Counted from the first letter of the stretch, positions 1 to 9,984 are shown. The stretch is 64,000 nucleotides of DNA from Branchipolynoe longqiensis (GCA_030323885.1 CM059194.1:8021686-8085685), one strand, 5' to 3'. Program-made: numbers and translations. Notes: a model not told the origin generated them from the sequence alone.

Positions 1-787
1 TGTAACTTGTAATTGTGCTCTCGTTAAATAGTCTGTATTATACACGAGTCGTGCTATCTATCATTCAGCGACACTGTCAGTAGCCAACATGTCTCATATA
101 ATACTCATGGCCGCCCACGTGGGCCCGGCACCTGTAACCATAGCAACAATACATACCCCCACGTAGCGAGGCCTTTCTTACCTCCTTACCTCCACTGCGA
201 GTTCCAGTTCCGGTTCGTGAAGAAGTTCTACGATGATCATACCGCTGTGTTGGTCTTGAGGTTAGAGAATTCTGGTTTTGCTTCTTTTGTTGTTGTTTTT
301 GTTTGATGTTATCAACTACATTTTTATCACGGTTTGGAATGAGAAATGCCGATATATATATATTAGCCTACCTGTTCAAAGAAAAGACAATCAGCGTTTG
401 ATTCCAGTTGTGTGTTCAGAGGCGGAATTGTATCACTTTATTTGATTTTTTTTGTTTTAACCCGGCGACAAGTGGAAATTAAGCAGCAAGATGCTGAGGA
501 AGTTTGCAGATTGCCGAGGAAAGTAGTTATTGCTTCTCCTCATCACGTGACAGTGGAGCGTCGGCCATTGCCTTCACGTTTCAACCCGATCCGTCGTAGA
601 GATCTTCTGTTGCCGTTTCTTTCTCGTTTCCTTGTGAATTGTTAACGGAGGAACAGTACTGGGGCACGAACTGTGCTCGGAGAGTGTGAACGCCGGCATG
701 AAAGCGTGTGTGTGTGTAAGGGTGAGTGCTTGGAGAGTGAATGAGGGTTGTTTATGATACACTGAGCCTTACTCCACAGTCGGACAG
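1..787. other. Intergenic, no gene recognised
   Basis: No reading frame here looks protein-like and no repeat family of the window is present. The only notable sequence is the E-box/X-box pair at 113-147. A short frame of 77 codons at 412-645 has no recognisable features and is not called. Confidence 0.5.
113..147. promoter_or_regulatory. E-box palindrome next to an RFX X-box-like site
   Basis: GCCCACGTGGGC at 113-124 is a perfect palindrome around the CACGTG E-box. Ten bases on, GTAACCATAGCAAC at 134-147 fits the RFX X-box pattern of two imperfect inverted half-sites. Both are known factor-binding motifs in animals; that they act as a regulatory element here is inference, since no transcript start is visible. 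Confidence 0.35.
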
Positions 788-796
788 GTGCATGGG

Positions 797-798
<2 letters not shown>

Positions 799-846
<48 letters not shown>

Positions 847-852
847 ATATAT
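799..852. repeat. (TA)n microsatellite
   Basis: An almost pure AT dinucleotide tract of about 45 bases with a GTG interruption near its right end. Confidence 0.95.
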
Positions 853-1028
853 ATCTTATGTCATCTTCTCATTGGCTGACACTTTCTCTTTGATACCACG
901 TGACCACTGTTTTACGTTGGCTGTTGACTTTCTGCGCCTCGTTCTCAGCCCGCATTCCACCTGTCCAATGTCTCCTCTGGTAGCATGCTGCTTGCACGTG
1001 ACACCTTATTACCTGACACCCTGGCTAC

Positions 1029-1433
1029 TACTTAACCCTGTACTCGCAGAACAAGGGTGAACGACAACGTAGTATAAATACGGGCAAAAATAGCTGTAGT
1101 ATGGAACAGGAAGTAGAATGCCTGCCTCCAGTATCAAATGGGAACTTATAATATATCGGCACTGAGTTGGTGAAATGGGAGAGAATGCAAAAAGACAAGA
1201 TGGTGGCCATAGAACGCTGTCGATTTCACCTTTAAATTCTATTAAACTATATGTTTTATTATATTTGTTAACTCAAAGGTAGTGGGGAAATATTAAGACA
1301 TATATAAAGAATAAGTATTGCTTTTTAGATGGTGGATTTAAGCTCTCATTTCATTTCCCTGTATTTTTTACATCTTTTATATAGGGTTGGTATTCACCCG
1401 TGTACTGCGAGTACAGGGTGGATCCTTTATCTA
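1029..1433 (+). mobile_element. Mutator-like MITE, copy 1, with 9-bp target duplication
   Basis: A 405-bp non-autonomous DNA transposon related to 14839-15254 and 52832-53314. The right end reads into CCTTTATCTA, matching the CTTTTATCTA and CATTTATCTA ends of the other copies; the left terminal repeat is more diverged. The flanks are perfect 9-bp direct repeats, CCTGGCTAC at 1020-1028 and 1434-1442. Long terminal inverted repeats with 9-bp target duplications are typical of Mutator-like elements; hAT elements make 8 bp. No transposase is encoded. Confidence 0.8.
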
Positions 1434-1974
1434 CCTGGCTACCTGCCAACCTGCCTACCTGCCTACCTTGCTATCTGCCTACTTGCCTACCTTGCTACCT
1501 GGCTCCCTGCCTACATGGCTCCCTGCCTACCTGGCTCCCTGCCCACCTGCCTACTTGGTTCCCTGGCTAGCTGCCTAGCTCCCTACCTTGCTACATGGCT
1601 CCCTGGCTACCTGGCTACCTGGCTACTGGCTACTTGGCTACCTGGCTACATGCCTACCCGGCTACCTGGCTACCTGGCTACCTGGCTACCTGGCTACCTG
1701 GCTACCTGGCTACCTGGTTACCTGGCTACCTGGCTACCTGGCTACATGCCTACCCGGCTACCTGGCTCCCTGGCTACCTGGTTACCTGGCTACCTGGCTA
1801 CCTGGCTACATGCCTACCCGGCTACCTGGCTACCTGGCTACCTGGCTACCTGGCTACATGCCTAGCCGGCTACCTGGCTACCTGGCTACCTGGCTCCCTG
1901 GTTACATGCCTACCTGCCTACCTGCCTACCTGCCTACCTGCCTACCTACCTACCTGCCTACCTGCCTACTCGGC
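1434..1974. repeat. 8-bp minisatellite, unit GGCTACCT
   Basis: About 540 bp of tandem GGCTACCT, with variants in which GG becomes GC, or CT becomes CC or AT. The left third (1434-1600) is the most degenerate and the centre (1660-1900) nearly pure. Because 8 is not a multiple of 3, all three frames cycle through the same eight-residue peptide (LPGYLATW), which explains the long overlapping open frames. No gene is inferred. The array begins at the right-hand target duplication of the MITE. Confidence 0.95.
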
Positions 1975-1985
1975 TCTGCACTTCT

Positions 1986-1998
1986 GTTGCCTGGCAAC
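1986..1998. promoter_or_regulatory. RFX X-box-like palindrome
   Basis: GTTGCCTGGCAAC is a perfect inverted repeat of GTTGCC around one base, matching the RFX X-box. It lies just right of the 8-bp array. Function is inferred from the motif alone. Confidence 0.35.
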
Positions 1999-2269
1999 CA
2001 ACTGTCTCCACTGTGAATTTGTCCATAGTGAGTTCGCTGTGTCAGCCCGTACCTGCTTGCAGCTTAGCAAATTAATCTTAGTTGGGTAAGCCTTTAAACC
2101 CACTGCCAGATGCGCACTCTCCGCGCGTGACGTCATGCCATTCTCACTTCCGGTTTGATCTGAGTTTGACCCCAATCCAGTGCAAGGGCGACTACTGTAT
2201 GCCTATTTACTCCAGGTGCTGCTTTACTTCTACTTAAACTGTATGTGAACCTTAGCCTGACAAAGCAAG

Positions 2270-3385
2270 CTCTTCAGTTTGACCTCAACTCAGCTTGACC
2301 TCCACCTGACATTGACGCTGACCTCTCCTTGACCTTGATTGTGACCAGCTTAGACCTGAAGCCTGCCAGCTTTCCAACAGGATGTGGCATTGAGTTGTCA
2401 TTGTTACTGAACCTTGACACTGAACTCTGATAGCTCAATGCTAATGAATTAAATTGCCTGCTCATTTGACCCTGTGTCCTGCTGACCTTGACACTTGACC
2501 TCTACGTGTGACCCTATCAGTGTCAGATGGTGAGTTGGATTTGCATCAGACTAAGGGCATGAAACTCCCTGATATCCGTCTTACCCTCGGCTTGATATTG
2601 GAATTGGCTTCCGTTTGACATTGAGTTTGGAGGCTATTTGACCTTCACATTCAAACCTTCCACTGACCTTGACCACAGTAGGCCAGCCGCCCTCGACCTC
2701 TACCTTCAAATGACCTTGCAATAGACCGGGTCAGATATTTAATATAATCTCCAATTGAGATAAGACAAGGCCTCTATTTGACATGGGTTTGACCTGTATC
2801 TAACATTTATCAAAACCTCATTCTGTAGTTGACCTTAACCTCTGTCTAATATTGGCCTTACCCTCCTCCTGGCACTGGCTCTGACTCTGGGAGGGTGCGG
2901 ACCTGTGTATGACCTCTCAGTAACTTTATGTGTGTTTTCCTTTAGTTGACCTTAAAGTTCCTCACTAACTGACATTGGGGATTGAACGTTCTCTGACATG
3001 AACCTTGATCTCTGGCAGTGGTCCTAATCTCAGAATGAAATTACAGTAAGCGTTGCTCCTCAAGGACATGTCATTGCATCTACTGACTACTGCTTGAGTT
3101 GACCTCCAAATGTCCTTGGGATTTAACCCTTTCTGGTGTAGATCTGGGTCAATATGTGGCTTCGTATGACATTGGCTGTGACCATAGTTCGATATAGGTC
3201 TTAACCTCTGGTTGACCTGGAGTGACCTCCGTATTGGCCTTTGTGTGACATTGGTCGTGACCTCCTGCTGACATGGGACTTGACCATCATCTAACCTTGG
3301 ACTGCAGCTTACCTGGAACAGAGGGACTGACCTAACAATAGGCATTGACATCTCCTTTGACCTTGAACTCAAGTCTGACCCTCCC
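2270..3385. repeat. Degenerate TGACCT-rich repeat tract
   Basis: For about 1.1 kb the motif TGACCT or TTGACCT recurs every 10 to 40 bases with degenerate spacers, usually as CTTGACCT, TGACCTTGA or TGACATTG. It looks like a decayed short-unit minisatellite. TGACCT is the complement of AGGTCA, the nuclear-receptor half-site. No coding potential is seen. Confidence 0.7.
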
Positions 3386-4406
3386 CATTGGCTTTTTGTT
3401 GTTGTAAATGTGTTGTATTAGCCTATTACTAAAAAGGCATACTGACTTTGTTTTCATTGCGAAGCAAAATTATCCCATTTCTTGTGTAATCTGTGAGGTA
3501 TGGTTGCAGAAAGTAATCAACTGGACTTCTCTTTCACGCTTGGCTAACCCTGCTGTCACGCCGCCTGCCCGCGCTCCTCCGCGCTTCAGTTGACACTGCA
3601 GTCACATGACACTGTTCTTCACACGACATTCCCATCATGCATAGCGTGCATCCGCCTTAAGCGACATAGTATCTGAAAGGTCACCTTTCGCGTATCTGAG
3701 TGGCTGGCTGAAATTTTGTATTAGAAGACAACGTTTGTCTATCGCGTTGTATTTTTAGAAACAAATGTAAATATTTAACGGTGAATATCTGCAATGAAAA
3801 AGTATCATTATGTGCCCAAATTGATTATGCAGAATAAAATCTGAGAATTGAAATGTCGCTATGGCACCCCACTCAGTATAAATAATGGTGACGCTTTCAT
3901 TAGCGGCATACATAGGTGCACTGTGTCTATCATTGACAATATAAGCGTTAACCACACACAATCAGCCAATCAGATGCCACAAAGATGGCCTTTATCTAGC
4001 AGCGCAACCAGCAAAGGACTCACTCCATCGTCAATCTCGTGACGCTGCAACTCGTTACGTCACGCGCGATGACGGGGGTCATGACGTGACGTAACCATGA
4101 TGACCTGCTGTGCTGCCGTTGCGCAGACGGTTTACGATAGTTGTCAGCTGTAAACTCTCCAATAGGCGCGTGCGTCTTTGGATGCCTTGGCAAGACATAC
4201 TTCACATTTTGACATTCTCCTTTTTCCTCATGTATATGCTTTTACTGTATTTATATGATAAATAAACATATTAGATAGCCATCTAGGTCCGTGTCCGTTC
4301 TTATCTTGCAGACTGCTCGATCTTTAGACTTCAGGTGCGCATGCACATAAATGTACAGTCAGGCTCGGTTTGTAGGGACTCTTTTGTTCGCAATACCACT
4401 GTTGGA
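3386..4406. other. Unassigned intergenic sequence
   Basis: Mixed-composition sequence with no convincing gene. It contains an inverted repeat with CRE-like half-sites at 4054-4095. No tandem array or known mobile element of this window is recognised. Confidence 0.45.
4054..4095. repeat. Inverted repeat with CRE half-sites
   Basis: Perfect 11-base arms, GTTACGTCACG at 4054-4064 and CGTGACGTAAC at 4085-4095, enclose a spacer with a second short inverted pair (ATGAC / GTCAT). Each arm holds a TGACGT half-site as bound by CREB/ATF proteins. It could equally be a decayed transposon end. Confidence 0.6.
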
Positions 4407-4716
4407 TTAAAGTTGCATAGTCCGATGGTTTTGATATGCTTTCATTTTTCTGAGACAAAGATATTAAACTGATTGTTATAATCTAGTTTACTTTCCGTTG
4501 AAATAACTTTTAGTTTAAATGGCCAACTTTAGAGATATTTGAAATGCAAACATGCCAAATTATTTTTGGCAAGCATGCCAAAACTCTGACAATAATATAT
4601 TTTATTATATAGACTTAGCGTCCCCTTCTATGTGCTAAGGAATGCTTAGTAAGTAGAATCAAATCTAGATAATTGTTTTGGTTTTGACAATTTGACGGTT
4701 TCATCGGACTATACAG
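4407..4716 (+). mobile_element. TTAA-MITE copy, truncated at the right end
   Basis: Starts with TTAA then AGTTGCATAGTCCGATG, the left terminus of the 345-bp family best seen at 8532-8877, and follows the family consensus. At the right end CATCGGACTAT is kept but the final bases are lost where a LINE fragment begins. Confidence 0.8.
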
Positions 4717-5101
4717 GTCGGGAGATCAATCAATAGGATACAGCTATAATAGGCCTTGGACCTGTTAGCCGCTCTTAATTAATTGAAATGGAGACAGTTC
4801 TTCAGATGTGGTCAATCGTAGCAACTGTCACTGGCTCCAAGATATATGTAATGCTTGACCAGTATGCATCCAGTCGGGACTTGAAGCAGTTCACCGACTC
4901 CGCTGCTATGACACTCTCCGGCAGGTCATTCCACAGGTCAACCACCCTAAAGCCGAAAAAGTTGTGTCGCAGATCCAGTCTGGAGTACCGCTTCCTCAGC
5001 TTCAGGGAGTGCCCTCTGGTCCTGGTGTTGGAGTCTCTGATAAGGGGGCCGCCTGTCTTGTAGATACCATGGAGATATTTGAATACTTCAATCATATCGA
5101 T
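4717..5101 (-). pseudogene. 3' fragment of a CR1/L2-type LINE (reverse-transcriptase polyprotein C-terminus)
   Basis: The minus strand encodes the C-terminal tail typical of non-LTR retrotransposon polyproteins of the CR1/L2/Rex-like groups. Visible landmarks are MIEVFKYLHG, then TRGHSLKL, then NFFGFRVVDLWNDLPE and FKSRLDAYW near the end, which is the usual order in that tail. About 98 codons remain (5095-4802), and upstream sequence has an in-frame stop, so this is a 5'-truncated dead copy. The 3' UTR ends near 4723 with a TAGCTGTATCC motif and TTGATTGAT-like repeats, also seen at 5624-5665. It abuts the truncated TTAA-MITE. Confidence 0.8.
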
Positions 5102-5245
5102 TTAGAGATAGCATTATGAAATAACGAGGGAGATCATTATTTAACTTGTGTCTGTATGATATAACGTCATTAAAGTTACATAATCCGACCGTTTACAGTT
5201 TGTTCCATATTAGCTTTAGATAAATATACAGTCACGTGACGGAGT

Positions 5246-5310
5246 ACTTAGCTACTGGTGCCACCTGGTGCCCTGGTGGCGCCCCCTGGTGCCCTGGTGG
5301 CCAACTGTCA
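5246..5310. repeat. Dispersed block of GGTGCCACCT / CCTGGTGGC motifs
   Basis: Tandem copies of GGTGCC and CCTGGTGGC, including GGCGCCCCCTGGTG at 5278-5291, which resembles a CTCF core site. A shorter version of the same block, with flanking GGCGCAGTT, occurs at 10255-10310, so it is part of a dispersed repeat. Confidence 0.55.
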
Positions 5311-5623
5311 GGCGCAGTTTCGAACGTATAGTTCATTAGGGTGGAGTAAGTTTTATTTTTAAGGTTAACTTTGAAATGAAAATATGCTAAATAATTGTAG
5401 TAAGCCGACGGAAATCTTTCACATCACAGGCTTCAATAGGTGCAGGTTCTGCTTTATACTCGATTTCCGCGACGCATGCGCTGAGCGTAATCCAGACTGG
5501 ACTTTTGGGCCACAGCATCTGTGGGGAGTCAATTGAGGCTCTGTTAACACTGGCTTCATATTGAGCAACTGACAGTCTTTTCAGCACAAATGTGACTTAC
5601 CATTTTTTAATCATTTTTTATAA

Positions 5624-5665
5624 TTACAGCTGTATCCGATTGATTGATTTATTGATTGAGAAGCT
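5624..5665 (+). mobile_element. LINE 3' terminus
   Basis: ACAGCTGTATCCGATTGATT followed by ATTGA-type repeats matches the 3' end of the LINE fragment on the opposite strand at 4723-4745. Only the extreme 3' end is present, as expected of a severely 5'-truncated copy. Confidence 0.5.
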
Positions 5666-6019
5666 TGATCGTCGGTGTCAAATAATACAGTGACACACTA
5701 TCGACCCACAACCCGAGTGTGGTTGCCTATCATCAGGTGTTGTACTAGTCGCAGAAATCATGTATTGACTTGAGAATACATGTGTACGCATCAGTGTCTA
5801 AGTTAGATTTGCAAAAAACTAATCTAGATCAATGTTTGAGTTGAGACAATTTGATGCTTCGTCAGATGCTGCAGACTTATATAACAGTAGTAGTAGCGGT
5901 AGCTTGGGTAGGCATGACTACGATTACCACAGCTACTGCCATTACTACTGCACCGCAATTACGCAATTAAGGTGATACAGATACGTATCCATATACATAG
6001 AGCAGACTACACACTATAG

Positions 6020-6360
6020 AACAACACCGGATGCGGTGGCTGAATCGGTAGAGCGCAGGCCACCCGTGTGAGAGATCAGGAAGTTGCTTCTCGGTCGAGT
6101 TAAACCGATGACTTATGAAATTGATACTTGTCGCTTCCTAGCCTGGCACTCAACAATATTAGGATAGGGCAAGGACTGGTTGGCTCAGTATCAGGATAAT
6201 GTGACTGAGTGGGATATTAGCTCATGGTGCTGGTGGACTGGTCTCCCAGTGGGGCAGCACTAAGCTGCACCATGGGTGTCCACTGTCGCAAGTTGGTATC
6301 CGTCCTGATATAGCCATATATATTGCCAGGACGTAAAACTCCAACAACCAACCAATATAA
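6020..6360 (+). mobile_element. tRNA-derived SINE (family 1, head type 1), full length
   Basis: The tRNA-like head GCGGTGGCTGAATCGGTAGA holds an A-box-like sequence, with a degenerate B box about 45 bases on. The body contains TACTTGTCGCTTCCTAGCC, GGATAGGGCAAGGACTGG and CCCAGTGGGGCAGCAC, and the tail ends in GTAAAACTCCAACAACC-type sequence. Flanking 17-base direct repeats (6003-6019 and 6361-6377) differ at one position, the target duplication left by LINE-driven insertion. Confidence 0.85.
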
Positions 6361-6826
6361 CAGACTAGACACTATAGTATCACCTGTATGTGTGATCAGC
6401 TGAGGGAAATGACTGGTAGGGGGATTAATTAATTATGACAGTTTTAGTTTCTATTGATTTAATATAGTGACCTTCCATTTTCAGGAATGATTAATCAATT
6501 GTTTTAAATATCTACTTGTTTTCGTTCTGCAAATTGTTATATTGCACTATCACCATTTAAAGTTGCACTGACTTTTTTGTCATTGCTAAATAAAGTTGAT
6601 CGCCATTTTTCTGACTTACGCCATGTGATTGGTTAATCATGACGTCATCAAACGCCATGTATTAGCTTTCTTTTGCCCTCAATAAATACCAAAAAAATCA
6701 ACATAGTGGTGGCTTTGTCAAAGTAATTCCTGTGGGTCTCTTACAGCGTGTTTGTCTGTACAGCCGGATGACCTTTTCACTCACATAAGGAGACTATATA
6801 TCCTATATCGTAGTGTACAAATTAGA

Positions 6827-6867
6827 CACCAGGGGGCTCCAGTATCCAGAACTACCAGATGGCGCCA
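6827..6867. promoter_or_regulatory. Pair of CTCF-like motifs
   Basis: CACCAGGGGGCTCC (6827-6840) and ACCAGATGGCGCCA (6854-6867) both resemble the bilaterian CTCF core CCASYAGRKGGC. The resemblance is by eye; occupancy is unknown. Confidence 0.35.
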
Positions 6868-7177
6868 CCATAAGACGCATCCTGCTGACTGATGTTGCTC
6901 AAGCGTCCGGGGCCGAATGAAACATGGATAATTTTGTAATTTTGGACTCGGGAAAACTGATCAGGTGCTGCCACCTACAGCTAAACTCCGAACTATTTTA
7001 CCGCTCATATGTCCCCTCCCCCCCCCCCCCCCGCCTACATCCACACACATAGACCTGTAGACACACACCACCACCACCAGCCGAGTAGCTCCATCAGCTC
7101 TGAGCAAGTACCTGAGTACAGTCAAACTTCCCTAACCGAGAGGCAGTTGTCGGTTGCTGCCGCTTGCCGATCAGTGT

Positions 7178-7403
7178 CAATTACCGATTAGTACCGATTA
7201 GTACCGATTAGTACCGATTGCCGATTAGTGCCGATTGCCGATTGCCTATTAGTGCCGATTAGTACCGATTAGTGCCGATTAGTACCGATTAGTACCGATT
7301 GCCGATTATTGCCGATTGCCTATTAGTGCCGATTAGTACCGATTACCGATGAGTGCATATTGCCGATTAGTGCCGATTTACAATTAGTGCCGATTAGTGC
7401 CCG
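7178..7403. repeat. 10-bp minisatellite, unit CCGATTAGTA/G
   Basis: Tandem copies of CCGATTAGTA and CCGATTAGTG mixed with shorter CCGATTG units. About 22 units, moderately degenerate. A short poly-C tract precedes it at 7015-7032. Confidence 0.9.
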
Positions 7404-7509
7404 ATCCACCCACAGCTCAATATTTAGAGGAGTGACCTACTTTAGTGAGTCACGTGATGCTTTCTCCAGTGCTGACGTTGCTAGCTCTGGCCTGTCTCTT
7501 CCATGTCAC

Positions 7510-7592
7510 GATGTTTGTTTGTTTGTTTGCTTGTGGTTGTTTTACGTCCTAGCAACATCTAAGGTCATATCAGGACGGGCGAATGCAAGGTC
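7510..7592 (-). mobile_element. SINE family 1 tail fragment
   Basis: On the plus strand this reads GTTTTACGTCCTAGCAACAT, then CTAAGGTCATATCAGGACGG, the complement of the SINE 3' end. Only the tail is left. Confidence 0.75.
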
Positions 7593-7657
7593 TTGACATA
7601 GTTACGCCACATTTACTGTAGCCACGTGACTGTCTATTTACAAAACTTTAAAAGCCT

Positions 7658-7671
7658 GTCACCATGGTAAC
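7658..7671. promoter_or_regulatory. RFX X-box-like site
   Basis: GTCACCATGGTAAC fits the 14-base X-box (GTNRCC, ATGG core, YAAC). It lies between a SINE fragment and a MITE; no gene start is visible beside it. Confidence 0.35.
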
Positions 7672-7689
7672 TGATCCACCAATCACTGG

Positions 7690-8151
7690 GGCCGTATTCG
7701 ATTAAACAACTCAGGTGATCGGAGCCACTTTTTGGCGCATGAGCAGGCCATACGACCTCGGGTTGCAGAAACGAACACGCTCGGGGTGGAACAAATGGTG
7801 GCTTAATCCAAAACCTTTTTTTTTTTTTAATAAACGATATAACTACAGCAAAATGGGATTTAAAGTATTTTATGATTGCATAATTTAGTTATGTTTCCAT
7901 TTCATTAATCTGGATTATTAAAAAATAAAACCATAAAAAAGACCCCATTGGACTTGTACTGCTACAGGACGGTCCCTGCCCAAATGTGACGTCATCGCTC
8001 CTAGCCAACCCCAGCCAAGACGTGGGTGACTGGGGTCAGGTCTTTTTGCACACGGCACGTGTATTTTGAGACTCCACTCGCGGTGTTCGATTTGAAATCC
8101 TAACGTCTCGGGTGACCCGAGTCGCCTGGGTCGTCATAATCGAATACGGCC
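7690..8151 (+). mobile_element. MITE family 3, complete copy
   Basis: A 462-bp element bounded by perfect 15-base inverted repeats: GGCCGTATTCGATTA (7690-7704) and TAATCGAATACGGCC (8137-8151). Related copies make up 50335-51500. It has subterminal GC-rich stretches and an AT-rich core with no coding sequence. No clear target duplication, so the superfamily is not assigned. Confidence 0.8.
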
Positions 8152-8423
8152 AAGGTTCATGGATAGTCCATGAATGTCAATGTTATTTTTACTATCCTAA
8201 TGATGTCAGGATTAAGTTTGACTTTCTACCCATCCCCCTAATCCTAAGATTAAAGTCATTGATAAATTGTGACCAATTTTAAAACTTAGAAAGCAAACAA
8301 TCTGAACATGGTATTTTGCCCCGTTACTACCACAACGCTTCCTGTTTCGAACATTGTTTGGATTGTGAAGAACATCACTGTTCATGGACCGTCCACTACT
8401 TAAAGGTTCTCCCAGTTAATTAA

Positions 8424-9131
8424 AGCTGCATAGTTCGATAAAAGCATCAAATTTTCAAGACCAAAATAATTATCTAGATTTGATGCTATGCAAAGGAAAT
8501 TGTCTAACTTAGATACTGATCCATTTATTAAAGTTGCATAGTCCGATGCTTTTGAATTTTTGCTATTTTCTGAGATTAATATATTATGCTAATCGTTATA
8601 ATCTACTTTACCTTAGTTTGAAGTAACTTTAATTTTAAAGGGCTAAGTTTGGAGATATTTGACGTCAAAACATGGCAAAATAATTTTGGCAAGCACGCCA
8701 AAATTCTGACACCATAGACTTCAGTAGTAACGGTTTTTATTAATTGACTTATTATGCCCTTCTATGCAGCAACAAATACTTAATAAGTGCACCAGTGTCT
8801 AAGTTGAATATGTACAATCAAATCTAGATAAGCATTTTGGTTTTGAAAATTTGATGTTTTCATCGGACTATGCAACTTTAAGTATTTGTTGCCGCATAGA
8901 AGAGAATTACTGAGTCAATTTAATAGAATATGTTATTGCAGCACTCTGTGCTGTCAGAGATTTTCCGTGCTTGACAACATTAATTTCACATGCTTGCACT
9001 TCAAATATCTCCAAAGTTAACCTTGTAAAATAAAAGTTGCTTCAAAGCAAACTAAGGTAGATCATAACCATCAACCTAATTTAGTTATCTCAGAAAATGA
9101 CAGAAGCTCAAAACCATCGGGTTATGCAACT
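8424..9131 (-). mobile_element. TTAA-MITE, inverted copy split by another copy of itself
   Basis: The right-hand part of the element (in reverse orientation) lies at 8424-8527 and the left-hand part at 8882-9131, both flanked outside by TTAA (8420-8423, 9132-9135). The interruption is a complete forward copy at 8532-8877. Removing that copy and one TTAA restores the family consensus across the joint. Confidence 0.85.
8532..8877 (+). mobile_element. TTAA-MITE, intact 346-bp copy
   Basis: Begins AGTTGCATAGTCCGATG and ends with its exact complement CATCGGACTATGCAACT, giving 17-base perfect terminal inverted repeats, with TTAA directly on each side (8528-8531, 8878-8881). AT-rich, no coding capacity. 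TTAA targeting is the hallmark of piggyBac-type transposases, although the termini lack the usual piggyBac CCY start, so the family assignment is tentative. Confidence 0.9.
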
Positions 9132-9182
9132 TTAATGTTACGAACAAGTTGGATTCATAAGCTTCATATTAATGACTATTTT

Positions 9183-9743
9183 CAAACCTATGATCAGACG
9201 CGCAATTCTTGAGCTTAGCTTAGAGTAGAGTCTTGTTTGAATAGTCTATGATGTGCAGTGTCAGCTACGTTGAAGAACAAACTGGGCATGATTGGTTTGG
9301 TTGTTGGTTGGAGTTTTATGTCCTGGCAATAACCAAGGTAAAATCAAAATGGGTACCGATTTGTGACAGTGCGCATTCATGGCAACTTTATATTGTTGCC
9401 CCACTGGGAGACCAGGCCGTTGGTACCATGACCCAATATCCGACTACATCACATAATCCTGACACTGAGCTAACCAGTCCTTGCCTTATCCTATTAATGT
9501 TGAGCGCCTGGCTAGGAAGCAACAAGTATCAATTTTGCAAGTCATCAGTTTGACTCAACTGGGAATCAAACTCCCGACCTTCCACACAGGAGGCCTGTGC
9601 TCTACCGATTCGGGCACCGCGTCTGATACCCAAACCAATGATCAGACACCCAATTCTTGAGTTTAACTTAAAATAGAGTCTGGTGTGAATAGTCTATGCT
9701 ATGCATTGTCAGTTATGCAGAAGAAAAACCAGGGCATGATTGG
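9183..9743. repeat. 113-bp direct duplication bracketing a SINE
   Basis: 9183-9295 and 9631-9743 are about 80-85% alike by eye, both starting CAAACC and ending GGGCATGATTGG. The space between them is filled exactly by a SINE (9296-9630). The repeat is far longer than a target-site duplication. Confidence 0.75.
9296..9630 (-). mobile_element. SINE family 1, full length
   Basis: Complement of the family consensus: tail near 9300-9345, body with CCTGGCTAGGAAGCAACAAG near 9508-9530, and tRNA-like head near 9580-9625 (TACCGATTCGGGCACCGCGT). Antisense open frames through it are shadows. Confidence 0.85.
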
Positions 9744-9773
9744 TCAGTGGGGACATGTCACGCCATGCATAGC

Positions 9774-9812
9774 GCTAGCTGATTGGCTGCCTGGTGCAGC
9801 CAATCAGCTAGC
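9774..9812. repeat. Perfect 17-bp hairpin carrying paired CCAAT boxes
   Basis: GCTAGCTGATTGGCTGC (9774-9790) and its exact complement (9796-9812) are separated by five bases. Each arm holds a CCAAT box (ATTGG / CCAAT) as bound by NF-Y. Confidence 0.9.
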
Positions 9813-9970
9813 AGTGAGAACGAACACAGCCTTCCGTTGTTTAATGAACTTTATTCTCAGGCAGTTGCTTTCTCTGCGAAGCCGACCGACACTTCGCCTC
9901 GGTTACAACATCTCGTCTACAGTCTCGTCCGGTCGCGAGAACGCGCCCGGAACGCTGCAAGCCGCTACCC

Positions 9971-9984
9971 GTTGTCATGGCAAC
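9971..9984. promoter_or_regulatory. RFX X-box-like site
   Basis: GTTGTCATGGCAAC differs by one base from the palindromic X-box consensus GTTGCCATGGCAAC. It lies 160 bp from the CCAAT hairpin, so 9774-9984 may be an old promoter or enhancer; no transcript is evident. Confidence 0.35.

Larger units (their letters stand above)
5170..5872 (+). mobile_element. Fragmented TTAA-MITE with other insertions
   Basis: A left end (TTAAAGTTACATAATCCGA) at 5170-5188, an internal piece near 5345-5380 and a right-end piece near 5790-5872 follow the TTAA-MITE consensus but are separated by foreign sequence. The insertions include a GC-rich direct-repeat block at 5246-5310 and a LINE 3' end near 5624-5665. This is an old, interrupted copy. 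Confidence 0.5.

Noticed and set aside
1329..2089. Overlapping plus-strand frames with repeated LPGYLATW
   Set aside because: An 8-bp array encodes the same peptide in all three frames, so this is not evidence of a gene.
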